From Bacillus sp. ISL-7 (GTDB lineage Bacteria; Bacillota; Bacilli; Bacillales_B; DSM-18226), in NCBI RefSeq assembly GCF_018613065.1, contig NZ_JAGGQW010000001.1, forward strand, positions 60,503 to 124,502: 64,000 nt of DNA, in the 5' to 3' direction. The position numbers were made by a program, and so were the translations under genes. How positions within the stretch are numbered: position 1 is the stretch's first letter; each line of letters opens with the position of its first letter. This document shows, in pieces, positions 26,472-35,429 of the stretch. The notes under the pieces are model-generated. The model did no database searches. It saw only the letters and a program-made list of their open reading frames with translations, and had not been told where the DNA came from.

Positions 26472-27950
26472 ATGCAAAAATTAACGAAGGAAACATGGGC
26501 TGATTACAGAGAATATCCGGAAAAGGTCATACAGTTTGGTGAGGGGAATTTTTTAAGGGCCTTTGTTGATTGGAAAATCGACAAAATGAATAAAGAAGCA
26601 AATTTTAATGGAAGTGTAGTAGTCGTTCAGCCAAGAGAACATGGAACGGTTCATAAATTAAATGAACAAGACGGGTTATACACACTTTACCTGCAAGGAA
26701 TCAAGAACAAGCAAGCTGTTAGGGAGCATAGCGTGATCAATTGTATCAGCAGGGGAATTAACACGTATACAGATTACTCCCAGTATTTAGAGTTGGCAGA
26801 AAACCCTGAATTAAGATTTATCATTTCAAACACAACCGAGGCCGGAATTTATTTTGAGGAAAATGATAAATTGGACGATCAACCGCAGAAAAGTTATCCG
26901 GGGAGATTAACAGCTCTTTTATACCACCGATTTAAAGCATTCGAAGGCGATACAAACAAAGGATTTATCATTATTCCTTGTGAGTTAATTGATCGAAATG
27001 GCGAAAAACTGAAGAAAATCGTCCTTCAACATGCGCACACTTGGAATTTGGGAGAAGAATTTGTTCATTGGGTCCATGAAGCCAATACATTCTGCTGCAG
27101 CCTTGTCGATCGAATTGTTCCTGGTTATCCAAGAGATACCATTAATGAAATCACGGAAGAATTAGGATATCAAGATGATCTTGTTGTCGTAGGAGAACAA
27201 TTCCACTCATGGGTCATTGAAGGTCCTGATTGGATTAAAGAGGAATTTCCAACTGATAAAGCAGGTCTTGATGTTAAATTTGTCAGCGATATGACTCCAT
27301 ATCGGACAAGTAAAGTTAGAATTCTAAATGGTGCCCATTCTGCCATGACTCCTGTCGCTTATTTATACGGATTAGAAACAGTGGGTGAAGCCGTTACAAA
27401 TAAAATAACCAAGAAGTTTGTGGAAGAGTTAATTTATGAAGAAATTATTCCAGTTTTAGATTTGCCGGAACAAGAATTGAAGCTTTTTGCAGAAGCTGTG
27501 CTTGAAAGGTTTATGAATCCATTTGTAAATCACTATTTAACTAGTATTGCCTTAAACTCAATGTCTAAGTTTAAAACAAGGGATTTACCGTCCTTGCTTG
27601 AATATCTGGACAAGAAGAAGGAACTTCCCAAAAAATTAACCTTCTCCCTTAGCGCCTTAATCAGTTACTACAAGGGAAAAAGAGGGGAAGAAGAAATACA
27701 ACTGCAGGATGATCAAGATATTTTAGATTTATATAAAGCCTTATGGGAAAACTATGGAAATACAGAGAGTGGTCTAAAACAAATTGTTACGTCTGTACTT
27801 GCATATGAAAAAGTTTGGGGTATGGACCTAAATAATGTGCCAATGTTAACAGAGGCTGTGACGAATTATCTCATTAAAATTGAAAATGATGGGATGAAAG
27901 AAGCTATTAAAGAGGTTACTAAATTGAATGCCACAATTGAATTTGACTGA
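26472..27950 (+). CDS. uxaB: Tagaturonate reductase / altronate oxidoreductase
   Basis: This 492-residue polyol dehydrogenase reduces D-tagaturonate to D-altronate with NADH. The N-terminus [16 protein letters not shown] is the UxaB signature and [20 protein letters not shown] holds the catalytic Lys and His. The start is ATG 26472 after AGAGGAGG; the upstream ATG at 26430 lies in the cre site and lacks a ribosome binding site. With UxaA it converts tagaturonate to KDG. Confidence 0.94.
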   Translation: MQKLTKETWADYREYPEKVIQFGEGNFLRAFVDWKIDKMNKEANFNGSVVVVQPREHGTVHKLNEQDGLYTLYLQGIKNKQAVREHSVINCISRGINTYTDYSQYLELAENPELRFIISNTTEAGIYFEENDKLDDQPQKSYPGRLTALLYHRFKAFEGDTNKGFIIIPCELIDRNGEKLKKIVLQHAHTWNLGEEFVHWVHEANTFCCSLVDRIVPGYPRDTINEITEELGYQDDLVVVGEQFHSWVIEGPDWIKEEFPTDKAGLDVKFVSDMTPYRTSKVRILNGAHSAMTPVAYLYGLETVGEAVTNKITKKFVEELIYEEIIPVLDLPEQELKLFAEAVLERFMNPFVNHYLTSIALNSMSKFKTRDLPSLLEYLDKKKELPKKLTFSLSALISYYKGKRGEEEIQLQDDQDILDLYKALWENYGNTESGLKQIVTSVLAYEKVWGMDLNNVPMLTEAVTNYLIKIENDGMKEAIKEVTKLNATIEFD

Positions 27951-28032
27951 TCCTTTCCCATAATGGAACAATAATGTGCTTAGAATTTTCTTCGTAAGAT
28001 GCACACCAAGCGATAAATAGCTGCGAAAATTT

Positions 28033-28064
28033 GAGCCTCTCGTTTGGTAAAGAGAGGTTCTTTT
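28033..28064 (+). terminator. uxaB terminator
   Basis: GAGCCTCTC (28033-28041) pairs with GAGAGGTTC (28052-28060), one G-T pair, followed by TTTT. It separates uxaB from the PTS-like gene. Confidence 0.7.
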
Positions 28065-28198
28065 ATATATTTAAAAAATTTTTAAAAAAGGATTATCTTC
28101 GTTTGAATTCTACCTTTTCGGAAATCATAAGATAAGGTTTCTGCTTATAAAAAAATCGTTTTATCTAAGGTAAAATTTCAAACAAGGAGATCAAAAAA

Positions 28199-29797
28199 AT
28201 GAATGCGATTAATACGAATGATGCCTCTATAGAAAAAAAAGAAACGGTCATGAATAAAATTTTAGGAGCAATCAGTGGAAGTTTCGCGCCTATTTTAGGG
28301 GTACTTGCTGGATCTGGATTAATTTCAGCCTTATTATCCATTTTATCGACATTAGGATGGTTGTCTCCTAAAAGCGGAACCTTTGCCATACTTTCTGCAG
28401 CTGGACATGCTGTTTTTTATTTCTTCCCCGTTTTTCTAGGGATTACATTAGCCTTAAAACTGGGAGCCAACGGCTATGTTGGTGGTGCGATCGGTGCAGC
28501 ACTTTTGGAACCGCATTATACGGGTTTAGTTGCAGCAAATGCTCAAAACGTAGATTTCTTAGGGATTCCGGTTATATTAGCAAATTATTCTTCAACCGTT
28601 TTTCCTATATTAATGGCTGTTTCCATACATTCCGTATTAGATAAGTTTTTGAAAAGAGTAATTTATAAAGACTTACAAATGTTTCTAAATCCACTTATCT
28701 CATTAATGGTGATTGTTCCTTTAACCGTACTCGTATTTGGTCCTTTTGGTACATATGTGGGCGGGGCCTTAGCAGTGGTTATCAAATTTTTAAGTTCAAA
28801 AAGTGGAATGTTAACTGGAGCGGTGATGGGAGCTGCGTGGTCATTCCTGACTATATTAGGCCTCCACTGGGCGATAATTCCAATATTTATTGCAAATCTT
28901 GCGACTGGCGGTGATCCGCTTAGTGCGATGATATCAGCAGCTCCTTTTGCTCAAATCGGGATGGGTCTTGGGGTGTTCTTTAAAACGAGAGATAAAAATT
29001 TGAAAACGCTAGCTGGATCAGGGCTTATCCCTAGTGCCTTGGCAGGTACAACAGAAATCATTACATACGGTATCCTAGTACGTTACAAACGAACGATGCT
29101 TTTTGTTGCAGTAGCCGGAGCAATTGGCGGAGCAATAAATGGGGCATTTGAAGTAAAAGGGACGGCATTCGCTCTCCCAAGTTTCTTGTCGATTCCTGTA
29201 TTTACACCAATCGGACTATATTTAATGGGGACTTTAACGGCTTTAGTTATCGCTTTGGTTCTGACACTTGTATTTGGATATGAAGGGAAAAGCGATGCAG
29301 TCCCTGCCAAAACGGCGAAAGAATTTGGACTAGCGAATGTAAAGAGGGAAACCATTTTAAGTCCATTAAGCGGGGAAATTGTTCCATTAAGTGAAATTAG
29401 CGATCCGCTTTTTTCAACTGAGACGGTAGGTAAAGGAATTGCGATTGAACCCACAAACGGTGAAGTGATCTCACCCGTTGATGGAACGGTTACCACTCTA
29501 TTTCCAACCGAGCATGCCATTGGGATTACATCAGAAGATGGGGCTGAAATCTTAATTTGTATTGGGGTTGATACCATTAATTTAAAAGGACAATTTTTCA
29601 CTTCTCAAGTAAAACAATGGGATACAGTGAGAAAGGGCGACTTGCTAATTCAATTTGACATTGAAAAAATTAAAGCTGAAGGCTTTGATGTAAAAACTCC
29701 TGTAGTCATCACTAATACCAATCAATATGTTGATGTTGTCCCAGCTATAGATGGGAAAGTCCAGGCAAAAGATGAATTAATCAAGCTGGTTGTATAA
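28199..29797 (+). CDS. PTS beta-glucoside-type IICA permease lacking IIB, with a mutated IIA active site
   Basis: The 532-residue protein has a IIC membrane domain (about 20-375) and a IIA domain (about 395-530). The N-terminal IIB domain of BglP-type permeases (about 80 residues) is absent, and no separate IIB is seen in the window. In the IIA domain the helper histidine is kept (His439 in EHAIGITSEDG). The residue 15 positions later, which should be the phosphorylated histidine, is Cys454 (ILICIGVDT, codon TGT). In IIC the usual GxTEP motif reads GTTEIITYG (Glu286 kept, Pro lost). It probably moves a substrate without phosphorylating it. A uronate or aldonate would fit the neighbouring uxa genes. 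Confidence 0.85.
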   Translation: MNAINTNDASIEKKETVMNKILGAISGSFAPILGVLAGSGLISALLSILSTLGWLSPKSGTFAILSAAGHAVFYFFPVFLGITLALKLGANGYVGGAIGAALLEPHYTGLVAANAQNVDFLGIPVILANYSSTVFPILMAVSIHSVLDKFLKRVIYKDLQMFLNPLISLMVIVPLTVLVFGPFGTYVGGALAVVIKFLSSKSGMLTGAVMGAAWSFLTILGLHWAIIPIFIANLATGGDPLSAMISAAPFAQIGMGLGVFFKTRDKNLKTLAGSGLIPSALAGTTEIITYGILVRYKRTMLFVAVAGAIGGAINGAFEVKGTAFALPSFLSIPVFTPIGLYLMGTLTALVIALVLTLVFGYEGKSDAVPAKTAKEFGLANVKRETILSPLSGEIVPLSEISDPLFSTETVGKGIAIEPTNGEVISPVDGTVTTLFPTEHAIGITSEDGAEILICIGVDTINLKGQFFTSQVKQWDTVRKGDLLIQFDIEKIKAEGFDVKTPVVITNTNQYVDVVPAIDGKVQAKDELIKLVV

Positions 29798-29964
29798 ATG
29801 AAAACCCGCTGATTGGAGTGTCCGCTAAGACAGTTCACATTTTTATTGAGACATATTAAGTAGGATTGTTGATAATAAAAAGAAGAAGCAGGGACCCGGG
29901 TAAGGGCCAGCCTATTTCTTTTCATAGCAGGTATTTAACAAATGTTTAAAAAAATGAATATCTG

Positions 29965-30768
29965 CTATATTACATAATTACATAACTTGCCAATTTTCTC
30001 TACTTCCACAGATACGATGTCTCCTGACTTCATGGGACAACTGCCAGCAGGTGAACCAGTAGCCAAAATATCACCTGGCTCAAGTGTCATAATTTGTGAA
30101 ACCCAGCTGATAAGGAAAGGAATGGACAATGACATCTGGTTCGTATTACCATCTTGTACGACCTTGCCGTTTAAAGTTGTAACTATACGTAAATTGGTTG
30201 GATCTATACCTGTCACAAGACACGGACCCAACGGACCAAAAGTGTCAAAGCCTTTGCCGCGTGTAAACTGTGGATCTTTTTTAGTAAGATCTCTTGCTGT
30301 TACATCGTTAAATATCGTACAGCCAAATACATAATCCAAAGCTTCTTCTTCTTTAATGTTTTTTCCTCGTTTCCCAATAACTAGTGCCACTTCTCCCTCC
30401 ATCTCCACCTGCTGGGTTAAATGACTTGGCGGAAGAATGATTTCTCCCCGGTCTGGAATCAAGGAAGTTCTAGGTTTTAAAAATAAAAAGGGTTCTTTGA
30501 GATTGGCCTGTCCACCTGTCTCTTTTGCGTGTGCAGCATATGTCCAGCCGAAATTAACCACTTTTGAAGGTTTTACAGGCTCTAGTATTTTCACATCATC
30601 ATAGTTAACTCTTACACCATCAAATTTTAGTTCATTATCTACAATCTCAGTAAAAGTACTTGACAATTGTAAAATTTCGTCATCCTCAACAATTCCGTAA
30701 TATATTCTACCGTTACGATTCTGATAACGAACGATTGTTTGTGTTCGTTGCAGCAATTGCAATGCCAT
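29965..30768 (-). CDS. Fumarylacetoacetate hydrolase (FAH) family protein
   Basis: The 267-residue protein carries a C-terminal FAH domain. EMEGEVALVIGKRG supplies two glutamate metal ligands, GCTIFNDVTARDLTKK the aspartate, and PGDILATGSPAGS closes the active site. Family activities include acylpyruvate hydrolysis and oxaloacetate decarboxylation or tautomerisation. It starts at ATG 30768 after GAGGTG. Because citrate lyase genes and a citrate/malate-type symporter follow and no other oxaloacetate-consuming enzyme is visible, action on oxaloacetate is a reasonable but untested guess. Confidence 0.82.
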   Translation of the reverse strand: MALQLLQRTQTIVRYQNRNGRIYYGIVEDDEILQLSSTFTEIVDNELKFDGVRVNYDDVKILEPVKPSKVVNFGWTYAAHAKETGGQANLKEPFLFLKPRTSLIPDRGEIILPPSHLTQQVEMEGEVALVIGKRGKNIKEEEALDYVFGCTIFNDVTARDLTKKDPQFTRGKGFDTFGPLGPCLVTGIDPTNLRIVTTLNGKVVQDGNTNQMSLSIPFLISWVSQIMTLEPGDILATGSPAGSCPMKSGDIVSVEVEKIGKLCNYVI

Positions 30769-30811
30769 TTCTTACACCTCATCTATAAATTGTAGTTCTT
30801 TCAATAAAGTT

Positions 30812-30970
30812 TTAAATCGCTACTAATGATGAACAAGGTTCAAGGTAAACCATCTCAGTTAGGATCTTATAGCCATGAATAGCATTAAAAGCCTCTATAG
30901 CTTCTTTTTCCGTATCATATTCATATATTTTCGAGTATATTCCATCTGAAAAGACAGTGATAACCCACAT
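30812..30970 (-). CDS. Small conserved-looking protein, 52 residues
   Basis: On the minus strand ATG 30970 follows AGGAGAGG at good spacing and opens a 52-residue frame starting MWVITVFSDGIYSKIYEYDT and ending CSSLVAI. The composition is that of a normal globular protein (beta-rich start, then a helix EKEAIEAFNAIHG). I do not recognise a function. It lies between the FAH gene and the symporter and is read in the same direction. Confidence 0.7.
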   Translation of the reverse strand: MWVITVFSDGIYSKIYEYDTEKEAIEAFNAIHGYKILTEMVYLEPCSSLVAI

Positions 30971-31031
30971 ATAAAGTACCTCTCCTTTTTATCAGCTTTT
31001 GGTATTATACCGAGAAATCTAGCTTTAATGA

Positions 31032-31072
31032 TAAAAAACAAGGCCGTGAAGGGTGTAAATTCCCAGCCTTGT
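31032..31072 (-). terminator. Terminator of the 2-hydroxycarboxylate symporter gene
   Basis: ACAAGGC (31038-31044) pairs with GCCTTGT (31066-31072); on the minus strand a run of six T residues follows. Confidence 0.65.
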
Positions 31073-31089
31073 CCGCTATTTAGTCCTGT

Positions 31090-32445
31090 TTATTTAGCCC
31101 ACAAGCCAAAGAAAAAGCTTGCAAGCACAAGGATGATCGCTCCGCCCAGACGGGTAGCTAACTGAGCATAGGACATTAAGATCATTCTATTAGATGCGCC
31201 TAATATTTCAAGGTCACCTGATCCCCCGCGGTTAACGTGACATAGACCTCCGGCGATTGCTGACTCAATTTCATAGAATCCAACCACTTTCGCAAACAAC
31301 CAACATCCAGCTACAGCTCCAGAAACTGTAAATAAAGAGATAACAGCCGTTTGAAGGGATAGTGCATGGACTAGTGCGCTAAAATCGGTATAAGTGATCC
31401 CAACACCTGCTAAAAAGACGAATAATAGTTTACCCATCATAAATTCATTCACCTTTTTCAACCCATTTTTTGCACGTTCTGGAATGATATTTAATGCGTT
31501 AGCAATGATTAATAGAATGACCATGTATGCATAGGGGTGAATCGAGAAAGCACCGATTTTTGGAAGTAATCCTACTCCCACGAAATTTGAAAGTGCATAG
31601 AAGGCAACGGCAATAAATAGCCCAAAAGCAGCGTCCTCCATTGTAGCAGTATTTTTTTCTTTTGCTTCCTGTTTCGTAACTTGGCCTTTAATTAATTCAC
31701 CATTTCCTGTCCACTTTGGTACTTTCTTTCCAATGCCATTTAGTAGAGCTCCTACCATAATCGCGAAAATGTTACTAATCGTTAAGATTGTAATAGCAGA
31801 AGAGTACCAGATTTTAGGATCCTTTCCAGTAACTTCTCCCCAAATTTGGCTCATGGGAATGGCACCAGCACCATTTCCTCCGCCCATAATTGGTAAAGCA
31901 TAGTTCATGATGACTTCCTTATAATCTACACCAACAATTAATCCACCAACAATGGCCAAGATAAAGGCAGAAAATGTACCAATGAGAACCATTGGGATAA
32001 ATCCACCGATTGCTTTACCTAAAAAGTTTCTCTTAATAGAAAGAATGGAGCTTGTAATAATAACAGAAATAAAGAAGTCCAGCATACCCATTTCATCGAA
32101 AAGAGACTTTACCCCATCAGATACATCTGTCGTAATGACTCCTATAGAGACCAAATAGGAAGCGCCCAAGAAAGCAAGCAAAGAGCCGCCGCCAAGATAG
32201 TCCTTCCAAATTGGTAAGGTGTCGCCAACCTTTCCAAAGAAGAACCCAACAACAAATAGAACAAGGATATCCGTTGCAAAGTTTACAGGAAGGGATTTAG
32301 TCATTAAACTAAATGCTAAGATTACTGCACCCGCGAGCCAACCCCATAAAGGCAAACCATAAACGTTATAATTTATAAATCCTAATTTTGAAGAGACCTG
32401 TGGCATTACCTCTTCATATACTGGTACTTCTTTTCTAAGTCCCAT
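31090..32445 (-). CDS. 2-hydroxycarboxylate transporter family symporter (citrate/malate:Na+)
   Basis: This membrane protein has 451 residues from ATG 32445, which follows GGGAGGAA. The two re-entrant loop motifs of the CitS/MaeN/CimH family are present: IMGGGNGAGAIPMSQIWGE and AGGLCHVNRGGSGDLEILGASNRM. These proteins exchange or co-transport citrate, malate or lactate with Na+ or H+. The downstream two-component system and the divergent citrate lyase operon point to citrate. A perfect cre site lies upstream. Confidence 0.9.
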   Translation of the reverse strand: MGLRKEVPVYEEVMPQVSSKLGFINYNVYGLPLWGWLAGAVILAFSLMTKSLPVNFATDILVLFVVGFFFGKVGDTLPIWKDYLGGGSLLAFLGASYLVSIGVITTDVSDGVKSLFDEMGMLDFFISVIITSSILSIKRNFLGKAIGGFIPMVLIGTFSAFILAIVGGLIVGVDYKEVIMNYALPIMGGGNGAGAIPMSQIWGEVTGKDPKIWYSSAITILTISNIFAIMVGALLNGIGKKVPKWTGNGELIKGQVTKQEAKEKNTATMEDAAFGLFIAVAFYALSNFVGVGLLPKIGAFSIHPYAYMVILLIIANALNIIPERAKNGLKKVNEFMMGKLLFVFLAGVGITYTDFSALVHALSLQTAVISLFTVSGAVAGCWLFAKVVGFYEIESAIAGGLCHVNRGGSGDLEILGASNRMILMSYAQLATRLGGAIILVLASFFFGLWAK

Positions 32446-32790
32446 AGATGTTCCTCCCAAGAATTGATTAAGAATAAAAATAGTAAAATAGTTGATCCTA
32501 GTTAATAGACACGACTGATAAAAAGAGAGTGAGATGATGCAATAATCAGCACAAACAAATGAATAAACGACTTTTTAGGACCGAATAATTTGAAATCGTT
32601 TACATTGAGTGTTTTAAAAAATCTCACTTTTTATTCTCCTTTCTTTTTATAAAATTATTAAGCTAGGTATAAAATAGCAATTTAAGTTTAAAAAGTGAAT
32701 ATTATAAAAATAAGAGTTAAAAAGATTATTATGGTGTATTTTGTACCTTTTGTTCATGATGAATAACAGAGAGAACAAGTGCGTAAAAAA
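32446..32790 (-). promoter_or_regulatory. Control region of the symporter gene with a consensus cre site
   Basis: No gene is seen. TGAAATCGTTTACA at 32591-32604 matches the CcpA cre consensus TGWAANCGNTNWCA at all 14 positions. The rest is AT-rich, with several direct-repeat-like TTAAAAA stretches that could bind the response regulator. Confidence 0.6.
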
Positions 32791-32794
32791 AATA

Positions 32795-32822
32795 AAAGAA
32801 TGGTTCATCAACCATTCTTTTA
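32795..32822. terminator. Terminator of the two-component operon
   Basis: AAAGAATGGTT (32795-32805) and AACCATTCTTT (32810-32820) are perfect arms around a 4-base loop, with A and T tracts on both sides. Confidence 0.85.
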
Positions 32823-32832
32823 ATCACGCATT

Positions 32833-33537
32833 CTATTTTTTTGTATAAATTCTTTCAGGACGTCCAACATCCCCGTAAGATAAATCCGCTCCGATTTGAT
32901 CCTTTGCCACCAGGTATTCTAAATATCGACGGGCGGTAGGCCGGCTAATCCCAATTTTCTTGGCAAGCCTTTCTGCATTCAGACCTTCTTCAGATTGATT
33001 TAAAACTTCTGTTACTTTTTGTAATGTAATTTTATCAATTCCTTTTGGGAGATACGAATGGAGCTGTTCATTTTGTCTATTCATTAATTCGTCAATTTCT
33101 TCTTGGTTTACATTTTGATTTTCGCTTTGAATCTTTTTTAATTTATTGCGAAACTCTTGATATTTCTCAAGGGAATTTTTCAACCGTTCAAAGACTAAAG
33201 GCTTAACAATAAAATCAAAAACTCCACTGCGAAGAGCTTCTTTGACAGAACTAATTTCTCGGGAGGCAGTGATCATAATAACATCTGTTTCTTGAAATTG
33301 CTGGCGTATAACTTCCAGAAACTCCAATCCGTTCATATCGGGGAAATAAATATCTAACAGCACTAAGTCGGGACGGAGAATGGCTAACTGCTCTTTTGCC
33401 TCCTGTCCGTCTGTAGCTATACCAATGACTTGATAGCCAGGTGCTTTTTCCACCAGCCGGCGGTTAATTTCTGCAATTCGCACGTCATCTTCTATTATTA
33501 ATACGGAAATTTCCTCACTTGGATATTGGTAAGCCAT
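32833..33537 (-). CDS. CitB/DctR-type response regulator
   Basis: This 234-residue regulator has a receiver domain (about 10-130) with the acidic pocket EDD and phospho-acceptor Asp62 in LVLLDIYFPDMNG. The C-terminal DNA-binding region (about 175-230) has EGLNAERLAKKIGISRPTARRYLEYL, as in CitB, DcuR and MalR. It starts at ATG 33537 after GGAGGATC, 20 bases after the kinase stop. It likely activates the symporter and perhaps the citrate lyase operon. Confidence 0.92.
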   Translation of the reverse strand: MAYQYPSEEISVLIIEDDVRIAEINRRLVEKAPGYQVIGIATDGQEAKEQLAILRPDLVLLDIYFPDMNGLEFLEVIRQQFQETDVIMITASREISSVKEALRSGVFDFIVKPLVFERLKNSLEKYQEFRNKLKKIQSENQNVNQEEIDELMNRQNEQLHSYLPKGIDKITLQKVTEVLNQSEEGLNAERLAKKIGISRPTARRYLEYLVAKDQIGADLSYGDVGRPERIYTKK

Positions 33538-33557
33538 CTGGGATCCTCCTAAATATA

Positions 33558-35135
33558 CTAAGATTTTGGAATAATAACGGTAAAAACAGACCCACCCTCA
33601 GGGTCAGGTATATAGGAAATATATCCATTTAATTTCTGAATGATTTTTTGAACTAAAAAGAGACCAACCCCGTGATTTTTCACCTTTTTAGTTGAAAAAC
33701 CTCTTTCGAAGATTTTATCTTGAATTTCCGGTGCAATACCAACCCCCGAATCTTCCACTTCCAATAGTAAATCCTTTCCAAAATCAGAAAAGTAAATTTT
33801 AATGTTTTTTGCTTTCACTTCAGGTTTCATTACTGCCTCCATTGCATTATCAATGAGATTCCCTATAATGGTTGTCAAGCTCTCACGTTCAATCGATTCC
33901 GGAATTTCTTTGAAACTACTTTCCCGATCAATATCGAGATGTATTTTTAATTCATTCGCTTGATTTAACTTGCCAATAAGCAACCCGCCAATCATGACAT
34001 CAGGAATTTCTTGTCTAATAAAGTTTACTAAGTTTTGATGAACATCAAATTCACGGGCAATGAAATCAATGGCTTCTTGGTAGGATTGAAGTTGTATTAG
34101 ACCTGAAATCATATAAAGTTTGTTTGAATACTCATGTGTTTGGGCGCGTAAGGCTTCGGAATATTGTTTAATTTGCGACAGTTCTTGAGTAAGACGATAT
34201 AGCTCTGATTTACTGCGGAAACTTGACACCCAGCCAGTTATATTCCCTTTTTCATCCCTTATTGGAAGATAATTTGCGATGAAGAATTCATCATTTAGAA
34301 AAAATTCCTTATCAAACACGGCTTTTCCATTTTCGATGATTTCTAATAAAGGAGAGTAAGGTGAAATTTCTAGGATGTTTTCTCCCAAAACCTTTTTTTC
34401 ATTTGGCCATTGGAGCATGTGGATGGCCTTCTGATTAACCATTGTAATGGTTCCATCTAAATTTACTGCGACAATCCCTTCTTTGACTGATTCCAAAACA
34501 GCTTTATTTTCTTGGTATAAATGGGTGATTTCGTCCGGTTCGAGTCCAAGAATCGATCGCTTCATGCCGCGTGCAATAAGTAGTGCACCAATAATACCAA
34601 CCAAAATAACACCGACAGAGATCAAAATAATTTTATTACGGTAATTATTTGTAATATCTTCAATATCTTTCATTGAAAAGCCCACTGCGACTATCCCGAG
34701 AATTTCCCCCTGTTGGCTGTAGATAGGGACGATTCCTCTCAAAGATGGACCTAATGAACCTTTTTCCTGTGAAATTACATACTTCCCTTTTAGTGCATTG
34801 TCATTATCCCTTCCCACCATGTTTTGCCCAATCCTTTCAGGAACCGGATGTGAATAGCGGATTTTATCACGGTTACCAACAACCACAAAATCGGCACCCG
34901 TTTGCTTTCGGACTTTTTCTGCTATCGGTTGAATAATATCCGAAGGATTTTTTTCGGAAAACGCTTCCCTAACTTCAGGAAAAGAAGCCACCGTTTCAGC
35001 AATTGACAAGACTCGATCTCCCAGTTGTTTGGTTAATGACTTGGAAATTAACGAATGAAAATAAAAGCTAAACACAAGGATAATTGGTAATAGTAAAGAT
35101 AAAATTAATAAAGATAACTTCGTTTGTAACCGCAT
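33558..35135 (-). CDS. CitA/DcuS/MalK-type sensor histidine kinase
   Basis: The protein is 525 residues from ATG 35135, preceded by AAGGGGAT. Two membrane helices (about 7-28 and 165-190) enclose an extracytoplasmic Cache-type sensor that would bind a C4- or C6-carboxylate. A PAS domain follows (about 205-310). The dimerisation helix has THEYSNKLYMISGLIQLQ with the phospho-accepting His, and the ATPase domain has NLIDNAMEA and EDSGVGI. It pairs with the downstream response regulator. Confidence 0.92.
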   Translation of the reverse strand: MRLQTKLSLLILSLLLPIILVFSFYFHSLISKSLTKQLGDRVLSIAETVASFPEVREAFSEKNPSDIIQPIAEKVRKQTGADFVVVGNRDKIRYSHPVPERIGQNMVGRDNDNALKGKYVISQEKGSLGPSLRGIVPIYSQQGEILGIVAVGFSMKDIEDITNNYRNKIILISVGVILVGIIGALLIARGMKRSILGLEPDEITHLYQENKAVLESVKEGIVAVNLDGTITMVNQKAIHMLQWPNEKKVLGENILEISPYSPLLEIIENGKAVFDKEFFLNDEFFIANYLPIRDEKGNITGWVSSFRSKSELYRLTQELSQIKQYSEALRAQTHEYSNKLYMISGLIQLQSYQEAIDFIAREFDVHQNLVNFIRQEIPDVMIGGLLIGKLNQANELKIHLDIDRESSFKEIPESIERESLTTIIGNLIDNAMEAVMKPEVKAKNIKIYFSDFGKDLLLEVEDSGVGIAPEIQDKIFERGFSTKKVKNHGVGLFLVQKIIQKLNGYISYIPDPEGGSVFTVIIPKS

Positions 35136-35429
35136 TCTTATCCCCTTCTGATGTTTTTTTGTTATGAACAAAATGTTCTTAATTCACCTAAATAATCTTA
35201 TTGGCGCTTATTTATCAAATCTATATCTCTTAAATATTATGAGTTAGTATTAACGAAAAGCATAGAGGAAGATTTGAACATTTGTTGAAGGAGGTATGTA
35301 TTGAACATATCATTTCAATCGTAAATAAATATGAAAGAAAAGGCTTGCAATTCGTCGGTACTGAGTAATATTTGTCGAGTACTCTGGAATTGAGCAATAT
35401 TAATAATAATAATAATGGAGAATTGGAAA

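Noticed and set aside
28065..28198. RNA antiterminator (RAT) before the PTS-like gene
   Set aside because: I looked for a LicT/GlcT-type RAT overlapping a terminator but found only a loose TTATCTT/AAGATAA repeat and no terminator in the leader.
35301..35324. Seven-codon frame after a perfect AGGAGGT upstream of citC
   Set aside because: Too short to support as a gene; could be a leader peptide or a remnant ribosome binding site, but no pausing codons or paired hairpin are evident.
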